In this document: positions 1-11,357 of the stretch, in pieces
Position numbering within the stretch: the stretch's first letter is position 1
How the letters are laid out: every line of letters begins with the position of its first letter
Source of the DNA: Emydura subglobosa
Taxonomy: Eukaryota; Chordata; Testudines; Chelidae
Length of the DNA stretch: 64,000 bases
Direction of reading: 5' to 3'
Assembly: GCA_007922225.1 (NCBI GenBank)
Contig: ML679960.1
Span: 2,866,032 to 2,930,031 of the forward strand
Notes under the pieces: generated by a model
What the model was told of the DNA's origin: nothing
Seen by the model: only the letters and a program-made list of their open reading frames with translations
Databases searched by the model: none
Program-made: the position numbers and the translations under genes

Positions 1-2471
1 TGTGAAGTTACTGGACCCAGCAGTAAAATCAGATACTATGTGTGTATGCATGCACGTGTATGTAGGAAATGTGTACCCTAAAGTTCTTCTGACCTCTGGC
101 ATGTTTTGATTTGAAACTGTACAAAGCGGATTTAAAACATTCTGTTTGTCCCTGCAACAAACACACACCAGAGTGTACAACTCTTTCAAGCAGTGACATC
201 AATTTTAATTTATTGTTCCATTTCTGAGTGAACTGATTCCTCCTCCCTCTTTTTTAGCCTTCTGTAAATGATTTTCAAATTACTATGTCTGAATCACCAT
301 AGGGTTTTAATTCCACATTAACTGTTTTGGTAACTCCAGTGTTGCTGTTGGTATTGAATTCTTGCTCCAAATTAGTCTTTTAAATGAACTGAATTTCAAT
401 ATGTTTACTTGGTTGCAGATATTTGGCTAGCCTGCTATAATGAATAGGCCAAAAAGCAAATTCATCATAATATTGTAAAGATCCTTAAAATCAAGACCTG
501 TCCCAGCTAAGACAGAGCTCTGCAAAGCCTAGTCATAATTCAGGTTTGGGAAAAGGAGGGAGGTAGCTGCAGCTAAATCTTCCAATCCCTTCTGAAACCA
601 AAATCTCGAGACCAAGCATGGAACAATTTCAGCCCAACAGGAATTTGTTTGATTTTTAGTCATGAGCAAATGAAGGAGGAAATAAAGGAGGGGGATATAA
701 ATCAGACTTCAACCTTCACAACAGCTTTTGCCCCACATGAACCATCATTTCTGCTTTCTTCTTCCTCTCTCATCTGCCACTCTCTCTTTCTCATTTAGAA
801 GATGTTCCTACACCACTGAAATGAAAGGGAGCTTTGCTACTGACTTCAGCGGGTGCAGTATCAAGCCCGTACTCTTTTGTTCTCTCCCCTCCTAGACTTG
901 TCTCCCCTCCATCATCTCCATTTCTCTTAATTTTTCTTTCTGTTCCATCTGCGCCCCCTTTCTTCCCTTCATCTTTTTATTCCCCCAGAGTAGTCTTCCA
1001 CAGTTCAAAACAGCTATATCTGCTGCCAGCAGTCCCCTCATTGCCTCACCTCCAAGAGAGCACAGATGGTGTTTCCAGCCCTGCCATCCTTTTGGGTGCC
1101 AAGGAAGGACAGCTTTAGGAGCCAAGCTGTCAGAGGTTGTAGTAAAATAACTGAATTCTTTCACATGCCAGCTACCCTAGCCATGCTCCCTACTCTGACA
1201 GCAACTTTCAGGCTATTCTGCCTCCTTTAGGTTCCCTGACAAAGCAGGTTATGACCATTTTCAAACACCACAACATTCTCCAAGTGGCCCTACTTCTTGG
1301 CGTATGATCAAAGAAACAGGCATAAACACAGGATGAGTAAAGAGCTAAGACCGAGTTCTTTGGCAGCCAATAGTGTAAATCCCAGCAACACTTAAATATT
1401 AATGGATGCTAAAGGACATCAGTTCACATCATACCACTATTTGCTGACGACAATTTATTTTGCTTAGTCAAATCTGAAAAATAAAGCCGATTGCTGTTTC
1501 CATGAATACACTTCATGCCGAATGTAATAAGGCTAACATGCCAGTTGTGAACTTTACATTGTAGACTGTGGAGAAAGGAAAAGTTGTATTATGTTAAATA
1601 CTACAATGTCTACATGCACCATGAGTCATCTAAGCATACAGTGAGCTGGAACAATGCAGGCAGCACAACACACAGCAGCTGAAATTAAGCTAAATGGAAT
1701 ATAATACCTTTTGATGAGGCACTAATAAATGATTGAAGATGGACACAGCTGCATACACAGCATTAGCTTTCTGATAATGAACACATTTTTAATGCCTTTT
1801 CTTTTTTCTCCCCCACTCGTTTCAATGCAAACACTACAAATATATTTGTACTAAGCAGCTAAGAAGTAAAATAAAGACAATATTGTTTGCATGAAGAACA
1901 AGCAATCTCAACACCAGCTCCCCATGCTCCATTATAAATCTGGCCACCATCATTTCACAGCTACTTTTATCATCCTAATGGGGGCTTTCAACATTTTAAT
2001 GACAATTGAGTTAGCTTTATTACAGTCTATCAAAATCTTGCTGAAGCCTTCAGACTCTTCTACATGGAATTAACCCACATAGGGGAGAGTCAACACCACA
2101 AGTTACATCTAATGAAGTTTTCTGTCCTTTTTTGCATGGTTCAAGTGATTTGCCACTCTTAGCAGAAGAAGCTGGGACACTTGACAAAAGGATCCTTTCA
2201 GATCTGCAGAATACAAGAAGTATCTGTGTTGATTCCTCTATAACTCCCAGTTTTCCCAGGTCCTTATACAGAATAGATTCTACAGGAACCGTTCTTCCAG
2301 GAAACCATCTACTGCACCTTCTTAAAGAACATGCAGTAGCTAACCTTCCTGAGTATCTACAGCACAAACGAGGAAACTGCAAAAAAAATTCAGCCTCAAG
2401 CAATACCAATTTTCCCTGTAGATCAGAGAGGAGGAAGTTGTGAAAGAAACCAGCTGGGTGCTGCTGCTTAC
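1..2471. other. Unique non-coding sequence
   Basis: No repeat family or convincing exon is recognised. A pyrimidine-rich tract (TTCTTCCTCTCT-like) lies at about 740-970. The open frames over it on both strands are low-complexity (Pro/Ser/Leu-rich) and look like chance frames. The rest is ordinary AT-rich sequence. Confidence 0.5.
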
Positions 2472-2535
2472 CTGAAATTCCCTGATTCTTCGAACACAGA
2501 GAACACGGAGAACTGAGTCTTTGGCCAGATGACTC
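2472..2535 (-). CDS. Candidate 64-bp internal exon (unproven)
   Basis: Read on the minus strand, this segment has an AG acceptor preceded by a T-rich tract (TATATATTTTCACAG) and ends TTTCAG followed by the strong donor GTAAGC. One frame reads through as SHLAKDSVLRVLCVRRIREF plus Q, a plausible peptide; the other two frames are also open. At 64 bp it would change phase (two bases of the first codon come from the previous exon and it ends on a codon boundary in that frame). I do not recognise the protein. Splice-like signals flanking a short open segment occur by chance in 64 kb, so this is only a candidate. If real, it puts a host gene on the minus strand with large introns. Confidence 0.28.
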
Positions 2536-2540
2536 CTGTG

Positions 2541-5007
2541 AAAATATATAAAAAGATATAATTAAATATTCTATAGAGCACTATCCTTTGGATTGGATTC
2601 CACTACCTATTATTATTTGACATAGTACACTTGGGATTTAAATGTTAGGTTTTCTAAAATAAGTCTCAGATGAACAGCTATTCTTGCTTCCACTATCACT
2701 GTTGTGTGCCAACGCTGTTGCATCTTTTGACCTTTAGTTGCTTGCTCAGCCTGTCTTAGAGGAGCTACCAGTCTCTTGAATCTCATTCTCACCATGTGAC
2801 AGCCCTTCTCTACTCTAGGCTTCTCTGTTGAGGCACAACCCAATAACAAGCACCCATTGCTTCACCGCTGTACTTCATTTCCAGGACACAGAGGAGCTCC
2901 ATTAAGGATGGCATTTGGCCAACACATAGAACAGGGTTGTGAGTAAATTCTCAGAGTGCCTGCTGGTGCTTATCATTCCATTTCTATACCTCAGTCAAGT
3001 GCCCTGGCACTACAGTTGGGTTACTAATTATAAAGTTCTGCAATCATTAATGTAGATTTTATTTTATTTAACAATTGAACTTGTATTCAATAGGTTTAAA
3101 GACACCAACATTATAACGTATGCCCTATGCAAAAGAGAATCAATACCCCCAATAAATTACAATTTAACAAAAACTAAATAATTGAAGCCTGCTTAGCTTT
3201 TCAATAATATTGCAGAATAAATAGCATCTCATAGTGCTTATATTACCGCTTTGTGTGGAACTCCGTATTTCTGGTAACATTTATACTGCTCAGAGAGCAT
3301 AAAGAATGGCAAATAAACATGCAGAAGTTGTAATTTTGTTCCCCATATCACTGCCCAAGTGTGTAAATTAATTCTACATATTACAGTGTTTTTGGTGCAA
3401 GAAACCACATTTAATAAGAATGACCTTTCTTATTTTCCTAACTATAGCACCAAAAAATCTATTATTTATATTTGCCAATAGAGATCTTTAATGTACATTG
3501 GCTACCAATGTACACAGTTAACTGATATTAACTGTGTAACCTAAGGATGGCAAACAGAATATCATTATGTTTTTTAAGGATGGGAGACTTCATGTATACT
3601 GTTAGATTACAATGTGCTTATATAAGCATGAAAACACACACAATAAAATTGTGGTGGTCACTGAGTTTCTTCTGAAATGGGGAAATTGTATAAACATTTT
3701 ACTAGAGCAGTAACAGATATTCAAGCTCCTTCAGGTTCATTCTTTTCAGAGACAGATTGTGGAAGACCCTGAGTGGGAGCACAAACTGAGGAGACAGTGC
3801 CAGGAGCTCTTCCCCTTTCACACTCTTGAGCAAGGGACAGCTAAAGTCCAAGCCCTTGTACTCTGTAAGGAAGGTCCTCAGGTGGTGTAAATTGTCATAC
3901 CTTTCATGACCCCTCAGAGTGCAAAAGGAAAGGCTGACTCAGTAGTGCCAATGGTGCTAGACTCACCCAAAAGAGTTAGGCAGGTCTTAACCCGCTCTTC
4001 TTTTTTGTACGGACTGTTGCCAGGAGATAATTGGGAGGGATAAAGGAGATGCATATTGCATCCTTTCAAAGGATGTAGCAGAATTGCTACTCCAGTGTGA
4101 GTTCAAATCACACCTGGAGGTGCTGAGTCTGCATCAACACTAATGCAAGAAGTCTGGTTCCAGTGCCGTTACTGGTGTGGAGACTCTCTGTCCCTTCTTT
4201 ATTAAAGCCACCTCCTCAAAGAATCACAGAAAAGCTTCAGACCAAAAGAATTATACAGGTTATATTTCTGGTGTAACTTAGTGCTGCTTTTTCTTATTGT
4301 AAGTGAACAAGAGCAAACAGTACTTATTAGGCTGACCTACTGAAACAGTCCACCCCAGCACCGCTCAGAATTTGTAAAGCCAAAAAACAAATCAGTATCA
4401 TTCACTGTACCATGGAGAGTTCTCACCGTCACTGGTGAATAAGGGAATTGGGTATCCTCTGTTTTTGGAGCTGTGGAAAACTTGTGACTGCTGCTTAACA
4501 GCTTTCATATTATATTTTATAGCATCATCCCAAAGACACATACAGAGATTTTCTGCTGAATCACATTTAGGAAAAAATAGGGAAAACACCCTTTAAATTA
4601 CAAATAGTCTTAACAAATATAACTGAGCTACCATTTACCATTCCTTAACTGGAAATATTCAGTGTGCATTTATTTGTTTAGATCAGAATTTTCAAGGTCA
4701 ATTAGCTCCCTCACTTGTTCTTTAAACATTTACACTGGGTGCTTTATTTTCATATAAGTGCCAAAGCCAGTTTCAAAGAGTCATGAGGCAGATTTTTATG
4801 CCCAGAGCTGGCTATGCCTAAATTTTTGCTGATCCCTGCATGGTCAAGGAAAATTAAATGCAGAGGCTGAGGTCTTCACTCAGTTTTCATGCAGGATTGC
4901 ATCCTGCAAAAGATTTGTGTGTGTGAGTAACCTTATTCACAAGGGAAGTCCATTGGTCTGTATACCTAAGATTTTTCTGCCTTTAGTTATTTCTCAGCCC
5001 TCACTCA
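2541..5007. other. Unique non-coding sequence
   Basis: Apart from the double hairpin at 3.49-3.54 kb, no recognisable repeat or coding signal is seen. The sequence is AT-rich and has short A/T runs such as the one near 3060. Confidence 0.5.
3492..3538. repeat. Two adjacent perfect inverted repeats
   Basis: TGTACATTGG at 3492-3501 is followed after three bases by its exact reverse complement at 3505-3514. The end of that arm overlaps a second perfect inverted repeat: TACACAGTTAA at 3511-3521 and TTAACTGTGTA at 3528-3538, with a six-base loop. The pair makes a compact double hairpin of 47 bp. The origin is unknown; it could be a small decayed transposon end or chance. Confidence 0.75.
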
Positions 5008-5259
5008 GGCTACATCTTCACTGACAGCGGCAAATTTTCCGCCGTCAGATCAATTTCTCTGAATTGATTGAGCAGTTAGTGAAGACCTGCTCAGTCGATC
5101 CAGAAATCAACATATTAAGACCAGCTTCTCAAGTGGCGCAGTGCAGTGAAGGCGGCACGCAGAACAGAAGCAGAGAAGTTGACAGGAGTTATGCAAGTTT
5201 TTTGCGTAGCTTGTGTAACTCCAGTCAACTGCTGCTGAATCTCTGAGTGAAGACAAGCC
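5008..5259 (+). mobile_element. Harbinger-type palindromic MITE, old copy (copy 1 of 3)
   Basis: A non-autonomous DNA element of about 250 bp. The left end reads GGCTACATCTTCACTGACAG and the right end, reverse-complemented, GGCTTGTCTTCACTCAG. The interior follows the copies at 30.6 and 57.0 kb block by block (GATTGAGCAGT, TCAAGTGGCGCAG, GTAGCTTGTGTAACTCC). It is the most diverged of the three, and its central palindrome is degraded (a TTTTTT run replaces the middle of the left arm). No coding capacity; open frames across it are chance. Confidence 0.75.
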
Positions 5260-8049
5260 TTCAGTTAAAACTTCCACAGACGTTGATAGGAGTTTGAATG
5301 AGTAAGGGGGGCTAAGCAAAAACTATTGGGACCTTAGAAACCCTTGCTGTGGGACACATCTTAGTTTTCTTTTCCCACCTCCGTGTTCCTGAGATGCCAC
5401 TATCATAGCAACGGGCAGCAGCACTAAATCTCTTCCTCACTCGCCCTCAACAAAGGACATGAAAACAAAAAAAGAAAGAACGTGTAGCTGGACTCTTGTG
5501 GGGGGAAAGAAAATACAAAATGGTCCAAAATTCTGAAGTCTGTGCAGACTCTCTACATAGTACAACCTAATTTCAAACAATCAGCGCAAAAATAAAAAAC
5601 ACAACCCAACTGATAAGCTCTGCGGCACCCCAGAACAGCAATTCAAAAACATTTAAAAAAAAGGAAACAAGAGATGCAGGTAGGTTGTCTATCGAAACAT
5701 GTAATAACCATGAACCAATTAGGTCAGCAACTGTCTGAACAAAACATGATAACAGTCCAAAAAGTAGTTATGTACTAGTGGACCTTGAGTATCTGCACAC
5801 ACCCAATACTATGCACATATGCATAGCCTTAAACAGGAATAGAAATGTTGAGTTCAGGGAGCAGGAACCAGAAAACAAAACAGGAACAAGGAGCAGGAAG
5901 GCAACACACACACCAATCATTACACCAACACCCATAACCACATACATAGGTGGTACAAGACAAAATGTGAATGACATGTAACTGGATAATCAGCGCTAAT
6001 GAGCACATGCAGCTCCAAATGAGCTATTACTGCAGAAGACCAGGAGATCACCATAAGATACTACCGAAACTTCATTTTTAATACATCCACACAAAACTAA
6101 AAGTAAAAGTAGCTGAAAATCAGGTAGGATAGGTTCTTATAAGTCTACTCATGCATATATTGAACAGAAATGGTTGTTCAATCCTGTATTAAATGTAATT
6201 TTTTTTCATACTTAACTATTCCCAACAAATTCTGCTACAATAATTCATTGAGAGGGGGAAAAAATAGGGGATGGGGAAATTGGGGCTTCTTCCATCTACT
6301 ATAACTGAATGAATAATCAACAAACAATAGAATATTAGATAAATTAGCCCCTTTTTCTGATAATTAAATATTTAAGAGAAGATCACAGTTTCTTCAAATT
6401 CATTCATTACTCAAGTTATCTAACACATTCTAAGGGGGAGATTAACTCTGGATTAACAACAAAACTGTTTTCTGGCAAGTATTCAATAGTTATTTTTGCT
6501 CTATTGGTCAGATGAGTCACATGATTATTTCTGTTCCTTGATTGGTTGAGTGCACAAGCACTTCTGCAATAATAGTCACATGTGCAGATTCAAAATTCAG
6601 TTTGTGAATACTCATACTTTGAAATTCACTTGCCATGACCATTCATTCTCAGTGGAACATTAAGCCTGAACTGGACCTACATCCAAGACAACCAAAAGGC
6701 CACCATCAAAGAAAACTGTTCATGTTACCTTGCCCTACTCAATTTTGACTAAGCTGGAACACAAAAGGGGCAAAGTCAGTTTGTTAAAAATTGAAGTGAA
6801 TATTTGAAAGAAAGTGTTTTCTCTCTCTCTCTCCAGCTCTTGAATAAGCCATTTACTTGGTAGTTAGCATCTCAAGAATTTTAGCGTTTTATAGAATTGT
6901 AGGAAAATAAATTGGGAGGTCCAATTTTATCCAATATCCAATATTAATTTTTTCCTAAATTCTGGATTATCAGTACAGCTGTATAAAATCCAGTGATTTA
7001 CTCTCATTGGGGACTGCATGAAACTTTTATTTGGATGTGATTTGACTGGATCCACACCCCTAAATTTTATTTTGAGTTTCAGGTTCTTACAGGTTTGGAA
7101 TGAGCTTAATAAAAACACAGTCAAAATGGTCAAATTATATCTGGTTTTGTGTCAAAGCTGATCTGAAACTATAAACTTGGCTACGGCTCACTGAAAAGTT
7201 GTTACCAGTGACACATTTTTTGACAGACCTCAGCTGCTTTGAGTTTTTAATGAATGCAGGTATGCCATGTTTTATAATTAAAAGTTTCACAAAATTCTGT
7301 TCCAGTCTGGAGAAGACACCTGACCCAAACAGCTGAATTCTTGAGCAGCCCCATAACAAGCCAATTAACATTTCCTTATTACTACATTTCCAATAGGTTT
7401 CTGAATGCTCCTTCTTTTAAGATTCAGGGAGGTCTAATAAATCCTCTGGATTATTTTAAAGTGTACTGCTGGGTTTTCAGATCTGCAGAGCTTGCTTTAT
7501 TATTTTACAGTGTCAAACTCTGAAAAGTTCAATTTTTCATCACTACCACATAGATGGTAATACAAGCTTCATTCTAGTCACATTTGCTCCAAAATACAGT
7601 CTCATGCCTCACTCTTCCACAAGTAGGTGAAATATTGTTAACTTGACACATTTTACTGAATTAGTAGGTAACCTCAACCGAAGCCACAGAAGTGTACATG
7701 GACCTACTTTCCTAATGGTAGCTGCTGCTGTTGCTTAGACATCAAATAGTATATGGAAAGTGATCTTGCTATAAACGCTGCAGATGCTACTGATTTTACT
7801 TCTGTTGCTTCCTGTAAGTCTCCCTCTCTTTTTATAGAAGAACATAATTCGGGGCCTGTCACCATGCCTCAGTGGGTCACAGCTGAGGATGCTAAGACAA
7901 CCTGATGAGAAATAGGGCAGACTCACCCTCAAACTAATGGTTATTCTATTAGCTATACCAAGTCAGAAACAAAAGTAAACATCTGTCTCACCACACTGGT
8001 TAACAAGAAGTCCAAACTGCAATCTCTTTAAGCATTCTAGCCCTTGTTC
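5260..8049. other. Unique non-coding sequence
   Basis: No gene or named repeat is recognised. A short CT run sits at about 6820-6836. Near 6730 there is a good-looking splice pair on the minus strand, but the 25 bp between the sites has stops in all three frames. Confidence 0.45.
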
Positions 8050-8915
8050 CATCACTCAGACACTAGACTCTATGATGAGTACTTATTTAAAACCAATTTC
8101 ATCAAATAAAGAAAGGATCCTTCTAATCCAAAGCAATCAGCCACAGAGCCAGGGCAATATATAACTCAGATTTTACCCAATAATCACACTGTTGCTAATC
8201 CTTTAGTATCTAACATTTAAAGGTTTATTTATAAGAGGAGAGAGTTAAAATGGTTAAGGAAGTCATATACATACAATTATTGCAAAGTTCTTGAATCAGG
8301 TTTGCAGCAGTGATGTTACAGACTGCTGGCTTGTAAAGTCTCTGGTAACTGAAAAGATTGGAAGGTCCTCAGTCCATAGTCAATACGCCCCTTTTTGTGT
8401 AAATCCAGAGATCAGAGTAGGAAAGAGGCAAAATGGAGATGCCTCCAGGGTCCTTTATACCTTCTCCCATGTGGAAGGAATGCTCTGTCTTAGTTTATGG
8501 AAAATTAAGGCACAAGATGAACTCCAGGGTCACATGAGCAAGTCACATGCCTTTGAATGCTTTGATGACTCACAGGAGCAGCCATTACCCATATTCTAGC
8601 TAAAACATCCACAGGAAGGCTCACAGGGTGGGGACAAGCTTCTTCTATGGCCTATTGTGTTCTTTAATGGTCATCAACTTGAATGGTCTATTCACAATGA
8701 GCTGGCTAAACTGGATGTAAACTACCTTACAGGTGTTACACCAGGACAAATAGGTTTGAAATGTACATAGTCAATATTCATAACTTTAGGTACAAAGATT
8801 ATACATGCATACAAACAGGATAATTATATTTAATGAATTGTAACTTTTCCATTGATACCTTACGTGGCATACTTTGTATAAAATGTGTTGCAATTGTCTA
8901 ACTGTGGCAATATTT
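8050..8915 (-). repeat. LTR-like dispersed repeat (class unverified)
   Basis: This stretch resembles a sequence I recall as dispersed in turtle genomes, including the AAAGAAAGGATCCTTCTAAT and TTTAAAGGTTTATTTATAAG blocks. Read on the minus strand it has a polyadenylation-type AATAAA near 8224-8236, as an LTR or a retrotransposon 3' end would. I see no paired LTR, primer-binding site or reading frame with retroviral motifs, so the class is inferred. The 102-residue open frame at 8291-8599 shows no known domain. Confidence 0.35.
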
Positions 8916-9669
8916 GACCTTGTCTACCCTCAAAAAATAAGCAGCCATAACATAGGTCAATTTACAGCTGCACAATTACAGGAGCACTTCCACCAACCTA
9001 AGAGGGGTAGTGTGGGGAGCTGAGAGACCAGGCTTTCAGCTCTCTGTCACAAGCCCCACAGGCTGGCTTCCAGTGGGCTGCCATCCCCCCCACTCCCTGT
9101 TCCCTGCCAAGAGCCAACGCTGGGCCTCTCCCATCCCAGTTTCCCATCGGAAGCTGGGGGAAGCCTCCAGGGGATTTCTTCTCCCCCAAGGCTTTTTGCC
9201 CCTAATGAGTGGGGTCCAGCTGCCCTGGCTTCTCACCCCACCACCCTCCTGGTCTCCTCCAGGAGCAGCCAGGCAGCCTTGTCAATTTCATGGCTCAGCC
9301 ATGGCTGCCAGGCTCCCGACTGCAAGCCGGGGTCTAGCCACCCACAGCTTCTCCCATCCCGCCGGGGGGGTCCAGCCACCCTGGGGCTTTTTGCCCTGCT
9401 CCCAGCCAGAAGCCGGAGTGTAGCTGCCTCAGGGGTTTTCGCCCTGTGCCCAGCTAGTTACCTATGTAAGGGGAACGCAGTGTCTACATTGACCTTGTCA
9501 CCCTATCTATGCCAACATAAGCCCTACACCTCTCATTGAGGTGGTTTTATTATGTCAGCATCGCAAGGGAGTTACATCGGTGGGAGGCGCCTTTCAGTCT
9601 GTACATCTCCACTTTTTTGTCCACAAAAGTCAGCTTTTGTTGACAAAACTCTTTAGTGTAGACCAGCCC
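8916..9669. mobile_element. Non-autonomous Harbinger-type element with GC-rich core
   Basis: The ends read CCTTGTCTACCC (left) and, reverse-complemented from the right, GGGCTGGTCTACACTAAAG. The right 200 bp, reverse-complemented, aligns with the left end of the two-gene Harbinger element at 49.9 kb. Shared blocks are TTTTGTC-ACAAAAG, TGACATAATA, ACCTCAATGAG and TGTAGACAC. Between the ends, about 9000-9450, is a GC-rich core with degenerate tandem units containing AGCCGG and CTTTTTGCCCT. That core carries several long but repetitive open frames that are not genes. Likely an internal-deletion or chimeric derivative mobilised in trans. Confidence 0.7.
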
Positions 9670-10345
9670 TTAATTATATAAATGGTCGTGTTTCAATCAC
9701 TCAGCATCACAGGGCTAAAGTGAGAAATCCAACCATGACCCATGTTTACTATAAACTTCTCCACCTGTGATTGTGGAGAATCTCACAAATTTCACCATTT
9801 TGATATTTTGCAGCAAGAAGTACTTTTTTTAAAACTAAGTTTTAGTGTTGCTAAAAAGTGTTGGGTTGAAAAAATCAGGGGACCTGACATTCTCTGTTCT
9901 TCCTGGTACAGATACAGGGGACCTTAATCTGTTTTTACTCAGCCCTCACACTCAGGCAAAACTGTGAGACCTGAGTGAAGACTAAGCAACAACAAAGCAA
10001 TGACTTGAGGATTTGGTCTGCACAGAACATATACAGCATAGATACTCACATTGCACCTCTTCCCACATCGTCCTACATAGGTCTTTAAACTCTGACTAGG
10101 ATGGAGCATTTCTGTCAGTGAAAAGATACTTAAGTTACTCAGCTATTGTCTTCTCTTCTGAGAGTGTTGCAAAGGGGTCAGTTTGTTTCAAATTTATGCA
10201 TATCTCTGTGTATCTTTAACAGATTTTTCATTCCGTGTTAAAGGAGGAATTTACCACAACCTGTTCTGAGCAATAGGCTCCATAACTTTTCTGGGCTGGT
10301 GGTCAGGAAATCAAGGACACTCAGTTTTGCAATAATGCCCAGGCA

Positions 10346-10379
10346 TTAAGGCAGGTAAGGTTTTAAGGCAGGTAAGGTT
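10346..10379 (+). repeat. 17-bp perfect tandem duplication
   Basis: TTAAGGCAGGTAAGGTT occurs twice without a gap. Each unit contains CAGGTAAG, a consensus splice donor, so the duplication also doubles a donor-like site. No exon with a supported frame ends here. Confidence 0.9.
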
Positions 10380-11326
10380 AGACACAGAAAATAAGTTGCT
10401 TTTTCTAATGTTTGAAATAACAACATCATGCTTTTTAAACAATATTTTAGATTGAACTGAAATAGTGCGATTTTAGACATATATCAAATATTTTGAATGT
10501 CCAAAAGGATTTCTGAGACAAAGTAGAATCTAATGGAAATGCAGTCTGGTTGGAGGAATTTCCTCAGTAGCATTACACTTATATTTATCTTTATAGTTTC
10601 TCACACAAATAAAAGTATGTCACATATACATCTGTACTTGCAGAACAGGTACCCCATCCATTTAAATTTACTAGTGTGAAGCTAAGAAGATCATGACTGA
10701 GCAAACATACATAAGCAATATAAATGGCTTTAAAATTGTATGGGTCTTCATAATTAAAATAAAAAACCAAATGACTTCTTATAACCTAAATATGAAACAA
10801 CTGAGTGTCACCTTTGCCTGCATACCAGAGTCCTTTGTGCAGTGAATAGAACTAAAAAGGACAGACACAGCCTGAGGTAAGATGCACGGGTGGCATATTG
10901 ATATTGTTATTTCTTTTCCTCTCTTGTTTTGCTAGATTGCAGCAATCATTGCTTGTTTGTTTGTTGCTTAAGGGTTTTGCCATCTTCATTCCTTTCTGAC
11001 TCAATAACAAAGCTGAGTAAGTGGAGGAATTCCTTTCTGCATATAATAATGCAAGGAGGGGAAACCAAGATTTTTAACAATTATTTACAAGTTTTTCCCT
11101 CAGGTATGTTTTTTGAAAGCCAGATATTACTGCACAGCATGCAGTGAGGCAGGAGTCAACCAATGGGTGCAAATACAAAAAAACAAATGCTGTGATATCC
11201 AACTGTTATGATGGAAGGGAAACTAAAATAAAATAATACACAAGATAAATCTGAGAGGAGAGAGGGGACAAAAGCAAGTTACAGGACTAAGATTTGAGGA
11301 CCTTTTGGAAAAAAATCTAGCCTCAT

Positions 11327-11357
11327 TGAAGTCAATGGGAGTTTGCCATTGACTTCA
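11327..11357. repeat. Inverted repeat of the TGAAGTCAATGG family
   Basis: TGAAGTCAATGG and its exact reverse complement CCATTGACTTCA are separated by seven bases. Related single arms occur at about 22,863, 44,936, 45,049 and 54,027. It looks like an old, dispersed amniote repeat core; the family name is not known to me. Confidence 0.7.

Noticed and set aside
834..1164. Opposed 90-94-residue frames as a gene
   Set aside because: Both strands are open over a CT-rich tract, which depletes stops; the peptides are low-complexity and lack domains.
6725..6755. Minus-strand exon with excellent acceptor (TTTGTGTTCCAG) and GTAACA donor
   Set aside because: The 25 bp between the sites contain a stop in each of the three frames.
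9010..9539. 137-residue proline/glycine-rich frame
   Set aside because: It lies in the GC-rich core of the non-autonomous transposon with tandem-like units, where long open frames are expected on both strands.
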